Assembly: GCA_965215845.1 (NCBI GenBank)
Contig: CBDCEL010000004.1
Location: forward strand, 2,790,001 to 2,854,000
DNA from: Aurantibacter_A sp965215845
GTDB lineage: Bacteria > Bacteroidota > Bacteroidia > Flavobacteriales > Flavobacteriaceae
DNA: 64,000 nt
Direction of reading: 5' to 3'
Part shown: piece by piece, positions 34,599-42,709 of the stretch
How the letters are laid out: each line of letters opens with the position of its first letter
Numbering within the stretch: the first letter of the stretch is position 1
The notes under the pieces: model-generated
Databases searched by the model: none
Told to the model about the DNA's origin: nothing
What the model saw: the letters and a program-made list of their open reading frames with translations, nothing else
Program-made: the position numbers and the translations under genes

Positions 34599-35450
34599 AT
34601 GAAAAAAATTATTTGTCTATTACTGTTTTGCTTGGCGATTTCCACTACGGCACAATCGGGTAAGGTCTTTGACAACCTTTCCATGACCAGTAAAATTTTG
34701 GGTATGGAGCGAAATTATGCCGTCTACCTTCCTCCAGATTATGAAACTTCCGAACGCAGTTACCCGGTGATGTACTTATTGCATGGTGCTACTGACGACC
34801 ATACGGGCTGGGTACAGTTTGGCGAGGTTTTGCACCTAACGGACGAGGCCATCAAGAATGGTACGGCAACGCCGATGATTATCATCATGCCAGATGCCGA
34901 TACGGGTCGAATGGGGTATTTCAATGCCGGGGATTGGAAGTATGAAGATTTCTTCTTCGAGGAATTCATGCCCTTTGTAGAGAAAAAATACCGTATCAAA
35001 GGTGAAAAGCGATATCGAGCCGTGGCCGGACTCTCGATGGGTGGTGGCGGTTCTTTTATGTATGCCTTGCATCATCCCGAACTGTTCTCATCGGCTTGTC
35101 CTTTGAGCGCCTATGTTGGTCCGTTGACCATGAAAGAACTTGAAGATCGTATGGCTTGGTACAAGGAGGAATATTCGAAAGCCGAGCTGAAGGCCTATTT
35201 TGATAATCACAACGTTCTAAATTTGTTGGAAAGTGTCCCCACAGAAGATGTCAAGTCGGTCAGATGGTATATCGACTGTGGTGATGACGACTTTCTTTTT
35301 GAAGGAAATAGCCTAGTGCATATTGCTATGAAAAAAAAGGAAATTCCGCATGAATATCGCGTACGCGATGGTGCCCATTCATGGACGTATTGGCGTGAAT
35401 CCCTACCTGAGGTTTTGAAATTTGTTTCCCAGGCATTTCATCAATATTGA
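34599..35450 (+). CDS. Secreted esterase (alpha/beta hydrolase, PF00756-like)
   Basis: A 283-residue hydrolase with signal peptide (cleavage near TTAQ-SG, about residue 19). The catalytic set is visible: nucleophile Ser in AGLSMGGGGSFMY, Asp in CGDDDFLFEG and His in DGAHSWTYWRESL. The oxyanion segment is VMYLLHGATDDHTGW. It resembles tributyrin esterase/feruloyl esterase-type enzymes of marine Bacteroidota that deacylate sugars, but the substrate is unknown. A small membrane protein and a secreted oxidoreductase follow at very short distances. Confidence 0.87.
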   Translation: MKKIICLLLFCLAISTTAQSGKVFDNLSMTSKILGMERNYAVYLPPDYETSERSYPVMYLLHGATDDHTGWVQFGEVLHLTDEAIKNGTATPMIIIMPDADTGRMGYFNAGDWKYEDFFFEEFMPFVEKKYRIKGEKRYRAVAGLSMGGGGSFMYALHHPELFSSACPLSAYVGPLTMKELEDRMAWYKEEYSKAELKAYFDNHNVLNLLESVPTEDVKSVRWYIDCGDDDFLFEGNSLVHIAMKKKEIPHEYRVRDGAHSWTYWRESLPEVLKFVSQAFHQY

Positions 35451-35457
35451 TAAATCT

Positions 35458-35646
35458 ATGGATACAAAAAGATTGATAATACAGGTAATTGTTGGCATGA
35501 TTCTTTTCACCGCCATTGCCGTTATTCTGGAAGGAAATTATGGTCAGGAAGTATGGCTTGAAAAAGGAAGGACCGCATTGTTGTTCGGTGCGGCCTATGC
35601 CATCTTTCTTTTGGTCAAAGAAAGGCTTCGAAAGAAAGACAATTAA
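35458..35646 (+). CDS. Small membrane protein, 62 aa
   Basis: A 62-residue protein with two hydrophobic segments (LIIQVIVGMILFTAIAVILE and TALLFGAAYAIFLLVKERL) and a basic C terminus. I chose the ATG at 35458, 8 bp after the esterase stop. An earlier in-frame codon would overlap the esterase. No family is recognised. It stands between the esterase and the oxidoreductase, 1 bp from the latter. Confidence 0.7.
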   Translation: MDTKRLIIQVIVGMILFTAIAVILEGNYGQEVWLEKGRTALLFGAAYAIFLLVKERLRKKDN

Positions 35647-35647
35647 G

Positions 35648-36739
35648 ATGAGATACCTTTTTTCACTGCTTTTCATGGCAATTTTCTTGACGGTTACCGC
35701 CCAAACGGATGCCCCCCTTAAAGTCGGTGTTGCCGGACTTTCACATTCACATGTACATTGGCTTTGGAATCGCTCCCATTTGAATGATGTGGAAATTGTT
35801 GGTATCGCCGAATCGAATAGGGAGCTGGCACAGCGATTTTCAGACCAATATGGTTTTTCAATGGACTTGGTTTTTGAAACCTTGGAAGAAATGATCGATG
35901 CCAAAAGCCCTGAGGCGGTTACTGCCTTTGGCTCTATTTTCGAACATTTGGAAGTCGTGGAGATTGCTGCACCTAGGGGGATTCATGTCATGGTCGAAAA
36001 ACCTTTGGCCGTAAGTTTGGAACACGCCAAAAAAATGAAGGCCTTGGCTGAAAAGCACCACATTGAGTTATTGACCAATTATGAGACAACTTGGTATCCC
36101 ACTAATCATAAGGCATTTGCAATGGTGAAGGAAAACAAAATAGGACCCTTGCGAAAAATCGTTGTTCATGATGGTCATGAAGGTCCGAAGGAAATCGGTG
36201 TGAACCAAGAATTTTTGGATTGGCTTACCGACCCTGTTCTAAATGGCGGCGGGGCTATTATGGATTTTGGTTGCTATGGTGCCAATCTAATCACTTGGTT
36301 GATGGACGGTCGACGACCTGAATTGGTCATGGCGGTTACCGATACCATAAAACCCAACCTATATCCTGAAGTTGATGACGAGGCCACGATTGTTTTAAAA
36401 TACCCGGAGACCCAGGGCGTGATTCAAGCGTCTTGGAACTGGCCGATGGGTCGAAAAGATATGGAGGTCTATGGTAAAACGGGTTATATTATAAGCGAAG
36501 ACCGAAACAATTTGCGTTATCTGCTGAACCAAAAGGAAAAGGAAAAACATGAAGTTTTGGAAGAGAGACCTTCGCCGTACAATGATCCGTTCTCGGTATT
36601 GGCCGCAGTAATCCGAAACGAAATCAGCTTGCCCGAGGGAAATTTATATTCTTTGGAAAATAATATGGTGGCCATGGAGATTTTGGAGGCCGCTAGGGAG
36701 AGCGCAAAAACCGGAAAATTGGTTTATCTAAATGATTGA
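35648..36739 (+). CDS. Secreted Gfo/Idh/MocA-family oxidoreductase
   Basis: A 363-residue NAD(P)-dependent oxidoreductase-type protein. It begins at the ATG 35648 with a signal peptide (LFSLLFMAIFLTVTAQ). The Rossmann N domain has LKVGVAGLSHSHVHW, then IVGIAESNRELAQRF and the EKP motif HVMVEKPLAVSLEHAKKM. The C-terminal domain contains GGGAIMDFGCYGANLITWLM. The signal peptide means it acts in the periplasm, where NAD(P) would have to be prebound, as known for some family members. It is probably in one operon with the esterase and the 62-residue membrane protein. Likely substrate is a sugar derivative. Confidence 0.85.
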   Translation: MRYLFSLLFMAIFLTVTAQTDAPLKVGVAGLSHSHVHWLWNRSHLNDVEIVGIAESNRELAQRFSDQYGFSMDLVFETLEEMIDAKSPEAVTAFGSIFEHLEVVEIAAPRGIHVMVEKPLAVSLEHAKKMKALAEKHHIELLTNYETTWYPTNHKAFAMVKENKIGPLRKIVVHDGHEGPKEIGVNQEFLDWLTDPVLNGGGAIMDFGCYGANLITWLMDGRRPELVMAVTDTIKPNLYPEVDDEATIVLKYPETQGVIQASWNWPMGRKDMEVYGKTGYIISEDRNNLRYLLNQKEKEKHEVLEERPSPYNDPFSVLAAVIRNEISLPEGNLYSLENNMVAMEILEAARESAKTGKLVYLND

Positions 36740-36757
36740 GATGTTCCAAAGCAATAA

Positions 36758-36794
36758 GCCGAGAACCAATTTGTCTTCTGGTCAGGTTCTCGGC
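36758..36794. terminator. Bidirectional hairpin between convergent genes
   Basis: A perfect 10-bp stem GCCGAGAACC ... GGTTCTCGGC with a 17-nt T-rich loop lies between the oxidoreductase gene and the DUF4349 gene. There is no strong T tract on either side. It could terminate both. Confidence 0.7.
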
Positions 36795-36817
36795 GAATTA
36801 TAGATGTTTGTTTAGGT

Positions 36818-37672
36818 CTAGTGGTTATCCTTAGGTTTTCGCCGTTTGAATCTCAAATAAAAAATGATACCACAACCCAATAAAATCAAGGGCCATATAT
36901 ACAAAATACCTAAGAACAAGTTTTTCAATAGATTCCAACCAAAACTAAGACTGTCAATTATTTTAGAGCCGAAAGACTGAATGTAGATTTCCGGTTGGTT
37001 TTTATGTTCAACGGTTTCGTATAGATCGACCTGAATGGTACTCAAGGCCACTTTGTTGGTCAAAAAATTCAATCTTCCTTGGGCCGATTCGATTTCCTCC
37101 TGAAGTTCACCCAATTGTTCCTCCGCAAGTAGAACTTCTTTGACAGTTTTCGCTTTGGTACGAAGAATTTCCTCATATCTTTTTTTTACTTCCAATTTGG
37201 TTTTTAAGCGAGTTTGAAGATCAATGTATTCCTCCGAAACATCGGTAGTACTAATATTGGTATAGTCAACAAAAAGAGCCATTTTAGATAATTCGTTGAG
37301 CACTTTATCAAAATGTTCCTGGGGAAGTCGAATGGTAAATCTATTTTCTAATTGACGGGTGTTGTTCTGAAAACGTAGGTCGGAGATATAACCATCATGT
37401 TTCGTAACGATGGCTTCGGCAAACTCTGTGGCCTCATCGACATTTTTTACTTTATATCTCGTTTGTGCGTTCTTAATTATTTTTAGCTTGTTAGGCTCAA
37501 CTTTTGAATCAGCCTCTGAAATACCTTCGAAGTTTTTTGAAATGGATTTTGACTCAATGGTTTCAGAAACTTCCTGCATAGCTACGCTGTCCATAAATGG
37601 CTCATTTGATTGATTACAACTTATAATTGATAGCGCATAGAAAATCATGCTTTTGAATACTAAAGATTTCAT
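36818..37672 (-). CDS. DUF4349 domain lipoprotein
   Basis: A 284-residue envelope protein with N-terminal signal peptide and lipobox (LSIISC, Cys19). The central DUF4349 region (about 60-230) contains IIKNAQTRYKVKNVDEATEF, NRFTIRLPQEHFDKVLNEL and EEYIDLQTRLKTKLEVKKRY, then a coiled-coil stretch and LSTIQVDLYE. Near the C terminus is a transmembrane helix (LFLGILYIWPLILLGCGIIF) and a basic tail. Family function is not established. A -7 box is present 25 nt upstream. It is convergent with the secreted oxidoreductase gene. Confidence 0.85.
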   Translation of the reverse strand: MKSLVFKSMIFYALSIISCNQSNEPFMDSVAMQEVSETIESKSISKNFEGISEADSKVEPNKLKIIKNAQTRYKVKNVDEATEFAEAIVTKHDGYISDLRFQNNTRQLENRFTIRLPQEHFDKVLNELSKMALFVDYTNISTTDVSEEYIDLQTRLKTKLEVKKRYEEILRTKAKTVKEVLLAEEQLGELQEEIESAQGRLNFLTNKVALSTIQVDLYETVEHKNQPEIYIQSFGSKIIDSLSFGWNLLKNLFLGILYIWPLILLGCGIIFYLRFKRRKPKDNH

Positions 37673-37697
37673 ACTTTCTTTTTTAAAATTGATGGCA

Positions 37698-37705
37698 CAA
37701 ACCTA
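37698..37705 (-). promoter_or_regulatory. -7 promoter box for the DUF4349 gene
   Basis: On the minus strand TAGGTTTG matches TAnnTTTG exactly, 25 nt before the ATG at 37672. No TTG partner is visible at the usual spacing. Confidence 0.45.
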
Positions 37706-37773
37706 ATGCCCTATATTTGGTCTGTATTGTAAAGCACTTGTAAAGTGATTGTAAATCATTTTGCAAATATTAA

Positions 37774-38712
37774 GTGTTTGATTGTCAAATTATTAAGTTG
37801 AAGTTCGATTTTAAAGATGACGATATTTTTGAGCTTCTTTTGAAGGAAGTAGCCGCTGTATTCTTAAATGAACATCCTTCGGTCAATTCAAAAATGGTCG
37901 ATTGGAAAGGGGAGCAAATCATTGCCTTTCAAGAAGACCTTCGGGAAAAGGTAAATGCAACTGTTAGCGAAAAGTGGTTTTACACCTATGTAAAAAATAA
38001 GCCCGAAAAATTACCACGAATCGATATTTTAAATTTACTAAGTAGGTATGCAGGCAGTGATAATTGGCATCAATTCGTAGCAGATAATTCCGTCCAGAGG
38101 ACAAAACAAAGGCGAGGGAAGATCAAATGGCTGTTAAGTTCCATCGTGTTGATAGGACTTACCTCCTTTTTAATTTACGCATTAAAAAATCGTGAAAACG
38201 AGTTCAACTTTTGCTTTGTCGATGCAGACAAAAAAGAGGCCATTACAAATATCACAATTGATGTCATTGTTTTAAATGAAAAGGAGTCGCCGTCTTATAA
38301 AAAAACCGATAGCTTGGGTTGTGTAAAGATAGTCACACGAGATGATTTTGTGCATTTTGTTGCGCAGTCGCCCTACCACAAAAATGACACGATTTACAGA
38401 TCTGTCGCTGGAAAGAATAATAATGAAGTTCGCCTACGAACAGATGATTACGCCCTAATGCTCCATTATTATGGAAGTGGCAATGTAAAGGATTGGAAAA
38501 AACGCCGTGTTGAGCTTGGCAAGTTAATAGCGGAAGACGCAATTATTTTTGAATTACTGCCCGGTCAGTTGGGCGTTGAATTATATAATAAAAGCGGTTT
38601 TATCAATAAATTGACAACACCGACCACAAGCTTACAACAATTACAAGTTGTAGAAACACAATATAAGGATGGCCGAATCTTTAAACTTAAATTCAAGACA
38701 AATGAAAGGTAA
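37774..38712 (+). CDS. Single-pass membrane protein of unknown function, 312 aa
   Basis: Begins with GTG (MFDCQIIKLKFDFKDDDIFE). I do not recognise the family. Residues about 15-105 are a soluble, helical domain with LSRYAGSDNWHQFV, a pattern seen in cytoplasmic modules of several flavobacterial proteins. A basic stretch KQRRGKIKW precedes a transmembrane helix (about 117-137). The remaining ~175 residues, probably outside the cytoplasm, contain a beta-rich segment with SLGCVKIVTRDDFVHF. The stop overlaps the next lipoprotein gene's start by 11 nt, so the two are translationally linked. The region is visibly more AT-rich than its neighbours. An inside-to-outside signalling role is possible but unproven. 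Confidence 0.7.
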   Translation: MFDCQIIKLKFDFKDDDIFELLLKEVAAVFLNEHPSVNSKMVDWKGEQIIAFQEDLREKVNATVSEKWFYTYVKNKPEKLPRIDILNLLSRYAGSDNWHQFVADNSVQRTKQRRGKIKWLLSSIVLIGLTSFLIYALKNRENEFNFCFVDADKKEAITNITIDVIVLNEKESPSYKKTDSLGCVKIVTRDDFVHFVAQSPYHKNDTIYRSVAGKNNNEVRLRTDDYALMLHYYGSGNVKDWKKRRVELGKLIAEDAIIFELLPGQLGVELYNKSGFINKLTTPTTSLQQLQVVETQYKDGRIFKLKFKTNER

Positions 38713-39154
38713 TTGGTTTTATTTAGTGTTTTTCCTTTTTATTTGTTCTTGCAATCGTGCTCTTGAAGACAACAGAATGTCGGACGCGGATTTTTCTGTA
38801 GCAAAAGAAACCACAGTGGAAATGAGTAGAGAGGAGGCACATTTGTCTCTAGCGACCCAAAAATTGAAAGAAGAACTTGAAGTGGCCAAATTAAAAGAAA
38901 ATCATCCCGAATTTATTGATTTGAATTTGTCAAATGCGGTCTTTCCAGACAATGTTGACCAAGCTACCAAAATCAATAGTCTCGATTTGTTGGAGTCAAG
39001 AACTCAAGGAGATACAACCTTTTTGAAATTAATACTTGCACTTGGTCAAAATCAAAAGATAAAATTGGATACCATTTTCGCAACTGTGATTTCGAAGAAA
39101 ATGAAAATTGAGGAAGAAGAACTGCTGACGACAGAATTTTCTTTTAGACATTGA
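38702..39154 (+). CDS. Predicted lipoprotein, 150 aa
   Basis: A predicted lipoprotein (FFLFICSCNR, lipobox Cys17) starting at an ATG that overlaps the upstream gene by 11 nt. The mature part is helical and charged (EEAHLSLATQKLKEELEVAK) followed by a beta-type C-terminal region. No family is recognised. Pairing and overlap with the single-pass membrane protein suggest they act together in the envelope. Nucleotide composition is AT-rich like its partner. Confidence 0.7.
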   Translation: MKGNWFYLVFFLFICSCNRALEDNRMSDADFSVAKETTVEMSREEAHLSLATQKLKEELEVAKLKENHPEFIDLNLSNAVFPDNVDQATKINSLDLLESRTQGDTTFLKLILALGQNQKIKLDTIFATVISKKMKIEEEELLTTEFSFRH

Positions 39155-39168
39155 TTTTGCTCCCCTCA

Positions 39169-39612
39169 TTAGGCGAGGTCGGGGGAGGCCTTCGCAAACA
39201 ACTGCCCCATATCCTTAAAAGCCTTAAACTCAAGGGCATTTCCCGCGGGATCCTTAAAAAACATGGTTGCCTGTTCCCCAACTTGCCCCTTGAAACGAAC
39301 ATAGGGTTCGATGATAAATTCGATTCCCTTTGATTTTAACTCTTCTGAAAAAGACTGAAAGGTGTCCCATGTTAGCACCACTCCGTAGTGGGGCACCGGC
39401 ACATCATGGCCATCTACCGGGTTATGGTGCAATTTTTCCTGTTCTGATTTGGGTTTATAATGAATAACGAGTTGATGTCCGAAAAGATTGAAATCGACCC
39501 ACTGGTCGCTGCTTCTTCCTTCACCACAATTCAAAACTTCGCGATAAAACGCTCGGCATTCGGCTAGGTTATGAACGGGTATCGCGATGTGGAAGGGAGT
39601 GATTCTTTGCAT
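39169..39612 (-). CDS. VOC-family (glyoxalase-like) protein
   Basis: A 147-residue VOC-superfamily protein starting MQRITPFHIAIPVHNLAECR, with AFYREVLNCGEGRSSDQWVD and VPHYGVVLTWDTFQSF. The family end AMFFKDPAGNALEFKAFKDM follows. The last residues (AKASPDLA) run into a C-rich sequence that resembles the repeat found upstream of the gene, so its natural C terminus may have been extended by repeat insertion. Metal-dependent enzyme or ring-cleavage dioxygenase fold. Substrate unknown. Confidence 0.85.
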   Translation of the reverse strand: MQRITPFHIAIPVHNLAECRAFYREVLNCGEGRSSDQWVDFNLFGHQLVIHYKPKSEQEKLHHNPVDGHDVPVPHYGVVLTWDTFQSFSEELKSKGIEFIIEPYVRFKGQVGEQATMFFKDPAGNALEFKAFKDMGQLFAKASPDLA

Positions 39613-39626
39613 AGTCTTAATATTTA

Positions 39627-39695
39627 TTTGAGAGGAGCCCCTCTCCTAGTCTAAGGAGGGGTGTCCTGACAAAATTGTCAGTGAGGGGAGGGTCC
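39627..39695. repeat. GC-rich intergenic repeat with CTGACAA/TTGTCAG hairpin
   Basis: Contains CCCCTCTCCTAGTCTAAGGA followed by GGGGTGTC, the near-palindrome CTGACAAAATTGTCAG, then a GAGGGGAGGG end. A shorter related segment (CTCCCCTCATTAGGCGAGG and on, about 39159-39188) sits at the other end of the VOC gene. It looks like a short dispersed repeat family rather than coding or promoter DNA. Confidence 0.45.
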
Positions 39696-39720
39696 TTACC
39701 AAGACCAAATTACTCTTTTG

Positions 39721-40560
39721 TTACGACTTCAAAAAACCAATAATTTTTTCATTTACCTCAGGTTGATGCAAAGAATGGCCAAGGCCCTCGGTAGATATCA
39801 GTTTACTCGACCTCCAATTGGCATGTACCCTTTCAGATGCATGATACGGAGCCACTTTATCAAATCTATCATGAATGAGGAGCCCGCTTTGTGTTATCGA
39901 TTTTGCATATTCAGTGGTGGAAAATTCATGTATACGAAATCCGAAGCGATTCAATATATATTTGTCCAGGGCGTCCATTACACGATCGTTAAATCCAAGA
40001 ATCTTTTGAAAATGCGCCATGATTTCGTGAAACTCTGACGGGGAACCAATTGTCACAAGTTTTTCGATGTCTGAACAGGGGTTCTTGTATTGATTATATA
40101 AAACCGTCATGCCCCCTACAGAGTGCCCAATGATGTGTGCGGGCCTATATCTTTTCCTGACGACTTCGAGTATTTCCTCATAAAGCGGAACATATAGCAT
40201 TTTTCCCGTCGAATTTCCATGGCCCGGAGCGTCGAAAGCGAAAATACGGTAATCGTGTTCCCGAAGTTTTGCGATAAGGTTCCTCCAGCGGAATGTGTTG
40301 CTTTCCCACCCATGTACCAACAAAATACCATCCTTGGAACCCGACCATTCATAAGTCTGGATTCTATGATCGGCGATTTCGAGTACTTCTTTTTTTGCCG
40401 AAGTGAGATAATCTGCCTGTTGGGGTAAAACTTGGCCTTTTCGAATAGTACAGAATAGGTCAAAAGCCTTTTGAGCCGTTAAACGCGCATCGATTAAGGC
40501 AAGTAAATTGAAATAACCCCCGTAAGTTTTGGCGAGTATGTGGGAAAGTATTTTTTTCAT
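39721..40560 (-). CDS. Alpha/beta-fold hydrolase
   Basis: A 279-residue alpha/beta hydrolase. The start is the ATG at 40560 (MKKILSHILAKTYGG); TTG codons just upstream are less likely. Signatures: LLVHGWESNTFRWRNLI (oxyanion region), FAFDAPGHGNSTG, the nucleophile elbow IGHSVGGMTVLYN, the acid in LLIHDRFDKVAPYH and the His in EGLGHSLHQPEV. The full triad is present. Substrate is not predictable. It is the downstream partner of the HD-domain gene (29-bp gap). Confidence 0.87.
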   Translation of the reverse strand: MKKILSHILAKTYGGYFNLLALIDARLTAQKAFDLFCTIRKGQVLPQQADYLTSAKKEVLEIADHRIQTYEWSGSKDGILLVHGWESNTFRWRNLIAKLREHDYRIFAFDAPGHGNSTGKMLYVPLYEEILEVVRKRYRPAHIIGHSVGGMTVLYNQYKNPCSDIEKLVTIGSPSEFHEIMAHFQKILGFNDRVMDALDKYILNRFGFRIHEFSTTEYAKSITQSGLLIHDRFDKVAPYHASERVHANWRSSKLISTEGLGHSLHQPEVNEKIIGFLKS

Positions 40561-40588
40561 TCGGGTCAACAAGAATTAAGGATTTCTG

Positions 40589-41119
40589 TCAATTTTTGAA
40601 CATGGGCAAAGGACTGAACGGATGCCTTAAAAAGTACTTAGTGAATTTGGACAGGATTATTTTGCGAAACCTTCCCATAGGAAATTCTGCATGGTTTTTT
40701 GCAATCAAATCCCTTGGGAGCCCAAAACGCTTTAAACCTTTGGTGAGGTCAACAAGATCGGCCTTTCTAAAAGCTTCCACATTATCCGAAAATTTGCCCG
40801 AATAACCCGAAAGTTTATGGTGCATGTCGATAATAAGGGCAATCTCTTCGATCCACTCCCTTCTGTTGATTTCTTTTAAGTAATGAACGGCCTTTGAAAT
40901 TGACGGGTCAAGATAATCGAAGGTCTTGGCGGTCCACATTCCGATATCATGAAAAACGGCTGCAATTGCGATTTTTTGGTCATCATTGTCTTTTACGGCC
41001 TTTTTCAATTCCATCGTATAATTGAAGACCCTGTGAACATGATTTTTGTAATGAACATAGTCGGAACCAATTAATGCCTTATATGGTAAAAGCAAGTCTT
41101 CGATTTTATTATGAATCAT
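40589..41119 (-). CDS. HD-domain protein
   Basis: A 176-residue metal-dependent phosphohydrolase-type protein. The HD pattern is H in HVHRVFNYTMEL, HD in AAVFHDIGMWTAK, a further His pair in IIDMHHKLSGYSG and D in FRKADLVDLTKG. Family members hydrolyse nucleotides or phosphate esters, but the small size and lack of partner domain leave the substrate open. It is divergent from the HxlR-type regulator and could be its target. Confidence 0.82.
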   Translation of the reverse strand: MIHNKIEDLLLPYKALIGSDYVHYKNHVHRVFNYTMELKKAVKDNDDQKIAIAAVFHDIGMWTAKTFDYLDPSISKAVHYLKEINRREWIEEIALIIDMHHKLSGYSGKFSDNVEAFRKADLVDLTKGLKRFGLPRDLIAKNHAEFPMGRFRKIILSKFTKYFLRHPFSPLPMFKN

Positions 41120-41131
41120 TTTCAAGTTAAG

Positions 41132-41208
41132 GTAACTTTTTGTAACTTACTCTTTATTCGAAACTAAAAATAGTATTTTTTTATTGAATTCTTGCAGGTA
41201 ACAAAAAG
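41132..41208. promoter_or_regulatory. Candidate operator boxes between HD gene and HxlR regulator gene
   Basis: The divergent gap contains GTAACTTTTTGTAACTT (41132-41148, reverse complement AAGTTACAAAAAGTTAC) and GTAACAAAAAG (41198-41208). Both share a TTAC/TAAC-AAAAAG core in opposite orientations. HxlR proteins often bind such repeats near their own gene. The assignment is inference. Confidence 0.35.
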
Positions 41209-41218
41209 ATCACAAGGT

Positions 41219-41647
41219 ATGGAGATTGAAACTATCACTGAAAATCAGAAGCTTAGGTCGGCAAAAAAATTAAAAGAAATGTTCGGGCATATCGATTTTC
41301 GTGATACGAATCTGGTATGCCCTATACGCGATGTAATGGCGATGGTGTCTGACAAATGGAGTACCCTCATTATTATGTATCTCGGATACTACCCTATATT
41401 GCGGTTCAACCAACTCAAGAAGAAGGTCAATGGCATATCGAACAAGGTATTGAGCGAACGGCTGAAACAATTGGAGGCCGACGGATATTTGAACCGAACC
41501 ATGTATCCTGAGGTACCCGTTCGGGTAGAATATGGGCTTTCTGACTTCGGCCATTCGTATCTTGAAAAGTTGATCGAACTGACCGAATGGGCCCAAAAGT
41601 ATAAAGAATGTGTTTTAAGCAACAGGGCCAAATTTCAAAAGAACTGA
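41219..41647 (+). CDS. HxlR-family winged-helix transcriptional regulator
   Basis: A 142-residue DNA-binding protein of the HxlR type. The domain runs from CPIRDVMAMVSDKWSTLIIM through the recognition helix region RFNQLKKKVNGISNKVLSER to YGLSDFGHSYLEKLIELTEW. I use the ATG at 41219; a TTG nine codons upstream is possible. HxlR proteins are dimers that often sense small reactive compounds and regulate neighbouring genes, here most likely the divergent HD/hydrolase genes. The leading Cys of the domain is kept (LVCPIRD). Confidence 0.88.
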   Translation: MEIETITENQKLRSAKKLKEMFGHIDFRDTNLVCPIRDVMAMVSDKWSTLIIMYLGYYPILRFNQLKKKVNGISNKVLSERLKQLEADGYLNRTMYPEVPVRVEYGLSDFGHSYLEKLIELTEWAQKYKECVLSNRAKFQKN

Positions 41648-41656
41648 AATCCTTAT

Positions 41657-42619
41657 TTATTCCGTTGGAACCCGATTCCAGATATCGAGGTACATCTTCC
41701 AATCGGCACCGACCTTTTTCCATACCACTAAATATTTTCCTTTCCAAGAACTGATTTCGCCGTCCTTCTGTTCGGTTTTCCCTTCATAATATCCATAGTC
41801 ATAAGCATAGTTTCCAAGAATATTTATTTCGGATGGCGACAGTTCATGATGCAGAACCTTAATGCCTTTCGGGGTTTTCCAATAGTTGCGCAAACCCTCT
41901 TGCCCTTCGATTATCGGCATGTTGTTCGGAAATATTTTTCCATCTTCGGTATAGGTGTTGACTATCTCTTCAAGATTACCCCCGATATACGACTTTGAAA
42001 AACCGTTGGCCACAGCTAGAATTTTTTCCTTCTCGACTTTATCGGAAGAACTTTCTATTCTTTTACAATCAATTTTCCAAGTAGGGTAGACAATACTCTC
42101 ATCTGTATTTACCCATTCCCCGGCCCATTTGAATCCTGTAGCGTTCATTTCCGAAAATGTCAGTCTGTAAAATCCATCCATGCCATTGGGGGCTTTTTGT
42201 TCACGATATAGCACGATATTGCCTTCTTCGTTTTTATTTCCCTCCCAAGTGGGCAATGTGGTCGATGGCGACCCAGAGCTATAATAATGTACGTACCATC
42301 TCGTACTGTCAGCAATAAATTGGCGGATGCTTCCCGAATGCTTTCCGTCAGCCTTAAGAGTCTCATCTTGTACGCCCATGCCGTTCATGATGTATTTCCA
42401 TCTCCAAATCATGTCCACCGGTTCAGCCCATGTCTGATCGGCATTTCGCGAGACCGATTTACAATTGCATTCCCCGATCAATGGAGCGAAATCAAGCAAT
42501 TCTTTTGGTGCGTCAGGATTTGGTAGGCCGTACGGATTTTCATTGGACGGTTCGTATTCGTACTGCGAAAAAGCACTATTAACAAGGCATATCGAGAAGA
42601 TGGTCAAAAGGATTCTCAT
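41657..42619 (-). CDS. Secreted protein with DUF1579-like and NTF2-like (DUF4440-type) regions
   Basis: A 320-residue protein starting at the ATG 42619 with a signal peptide (LLTIFSICLVNSAFSQ). The mature N-terminal part (about 30-190) is beta-rich, with a pair of Cys (GECNCKSVS) and WRWKYIMNGMGVQDETLKAD, reminiscent of DUF1579/lipocalin-like folds. The C-terminal ~125 residues resemble an NTF2-like SnoaL/DUF4440 domain: VANGFSKSYIGGNLEEIVNT, then YTEDGKIFPNNMPII and WKGKYLVVWKKVGADWKMYL. The role is unknown. An in-frame GTG/TTG lies seven codons upstream. Confidence 0.75.
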   Translation of the reverse strand: MRILLTIFSICLVNSAFSQYEYEPSNENPYGLPNPDAPKELLDFAPLIGECNCKSVSRNADQTWAEPVDMIWRWKYIMNGMGVQDETLKADGKHSGSIRQFIADSTRWYVHYYSSGSPSTTLPTWEGNKNEEGNIVLYREQKAPNGMDGFYRLTFSEMNATGFKWAGEWVNTDESIVYPTWKIDCKRIESSSDKVEKEKILAVANGFSKSYIGGNLEEIVNTYTEDGKIFPNNMPIIEGQEGLRNYWKTPKGIKVLHHELSPSEINILGNYAYDYGYYEGKTEQKDGEISSWKGKYLVVWKKVGADWKMYLDIWNRVPTE

Positions 42620-42709
42620 ATTGAAGGGTATTTTCACCAATTTAAGGAATGCATATATGCCGCAATTGGATTTTGGGATTTGTTTAACAGCACGGTTTTC
42701 GCTAAACCA

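Noticed and set aside
39154..39720. Insertion sequence around the VOC gene
   Set aside because: There is no transposase and the flanking segments are too short and unequal to be terminal inverted repeats.
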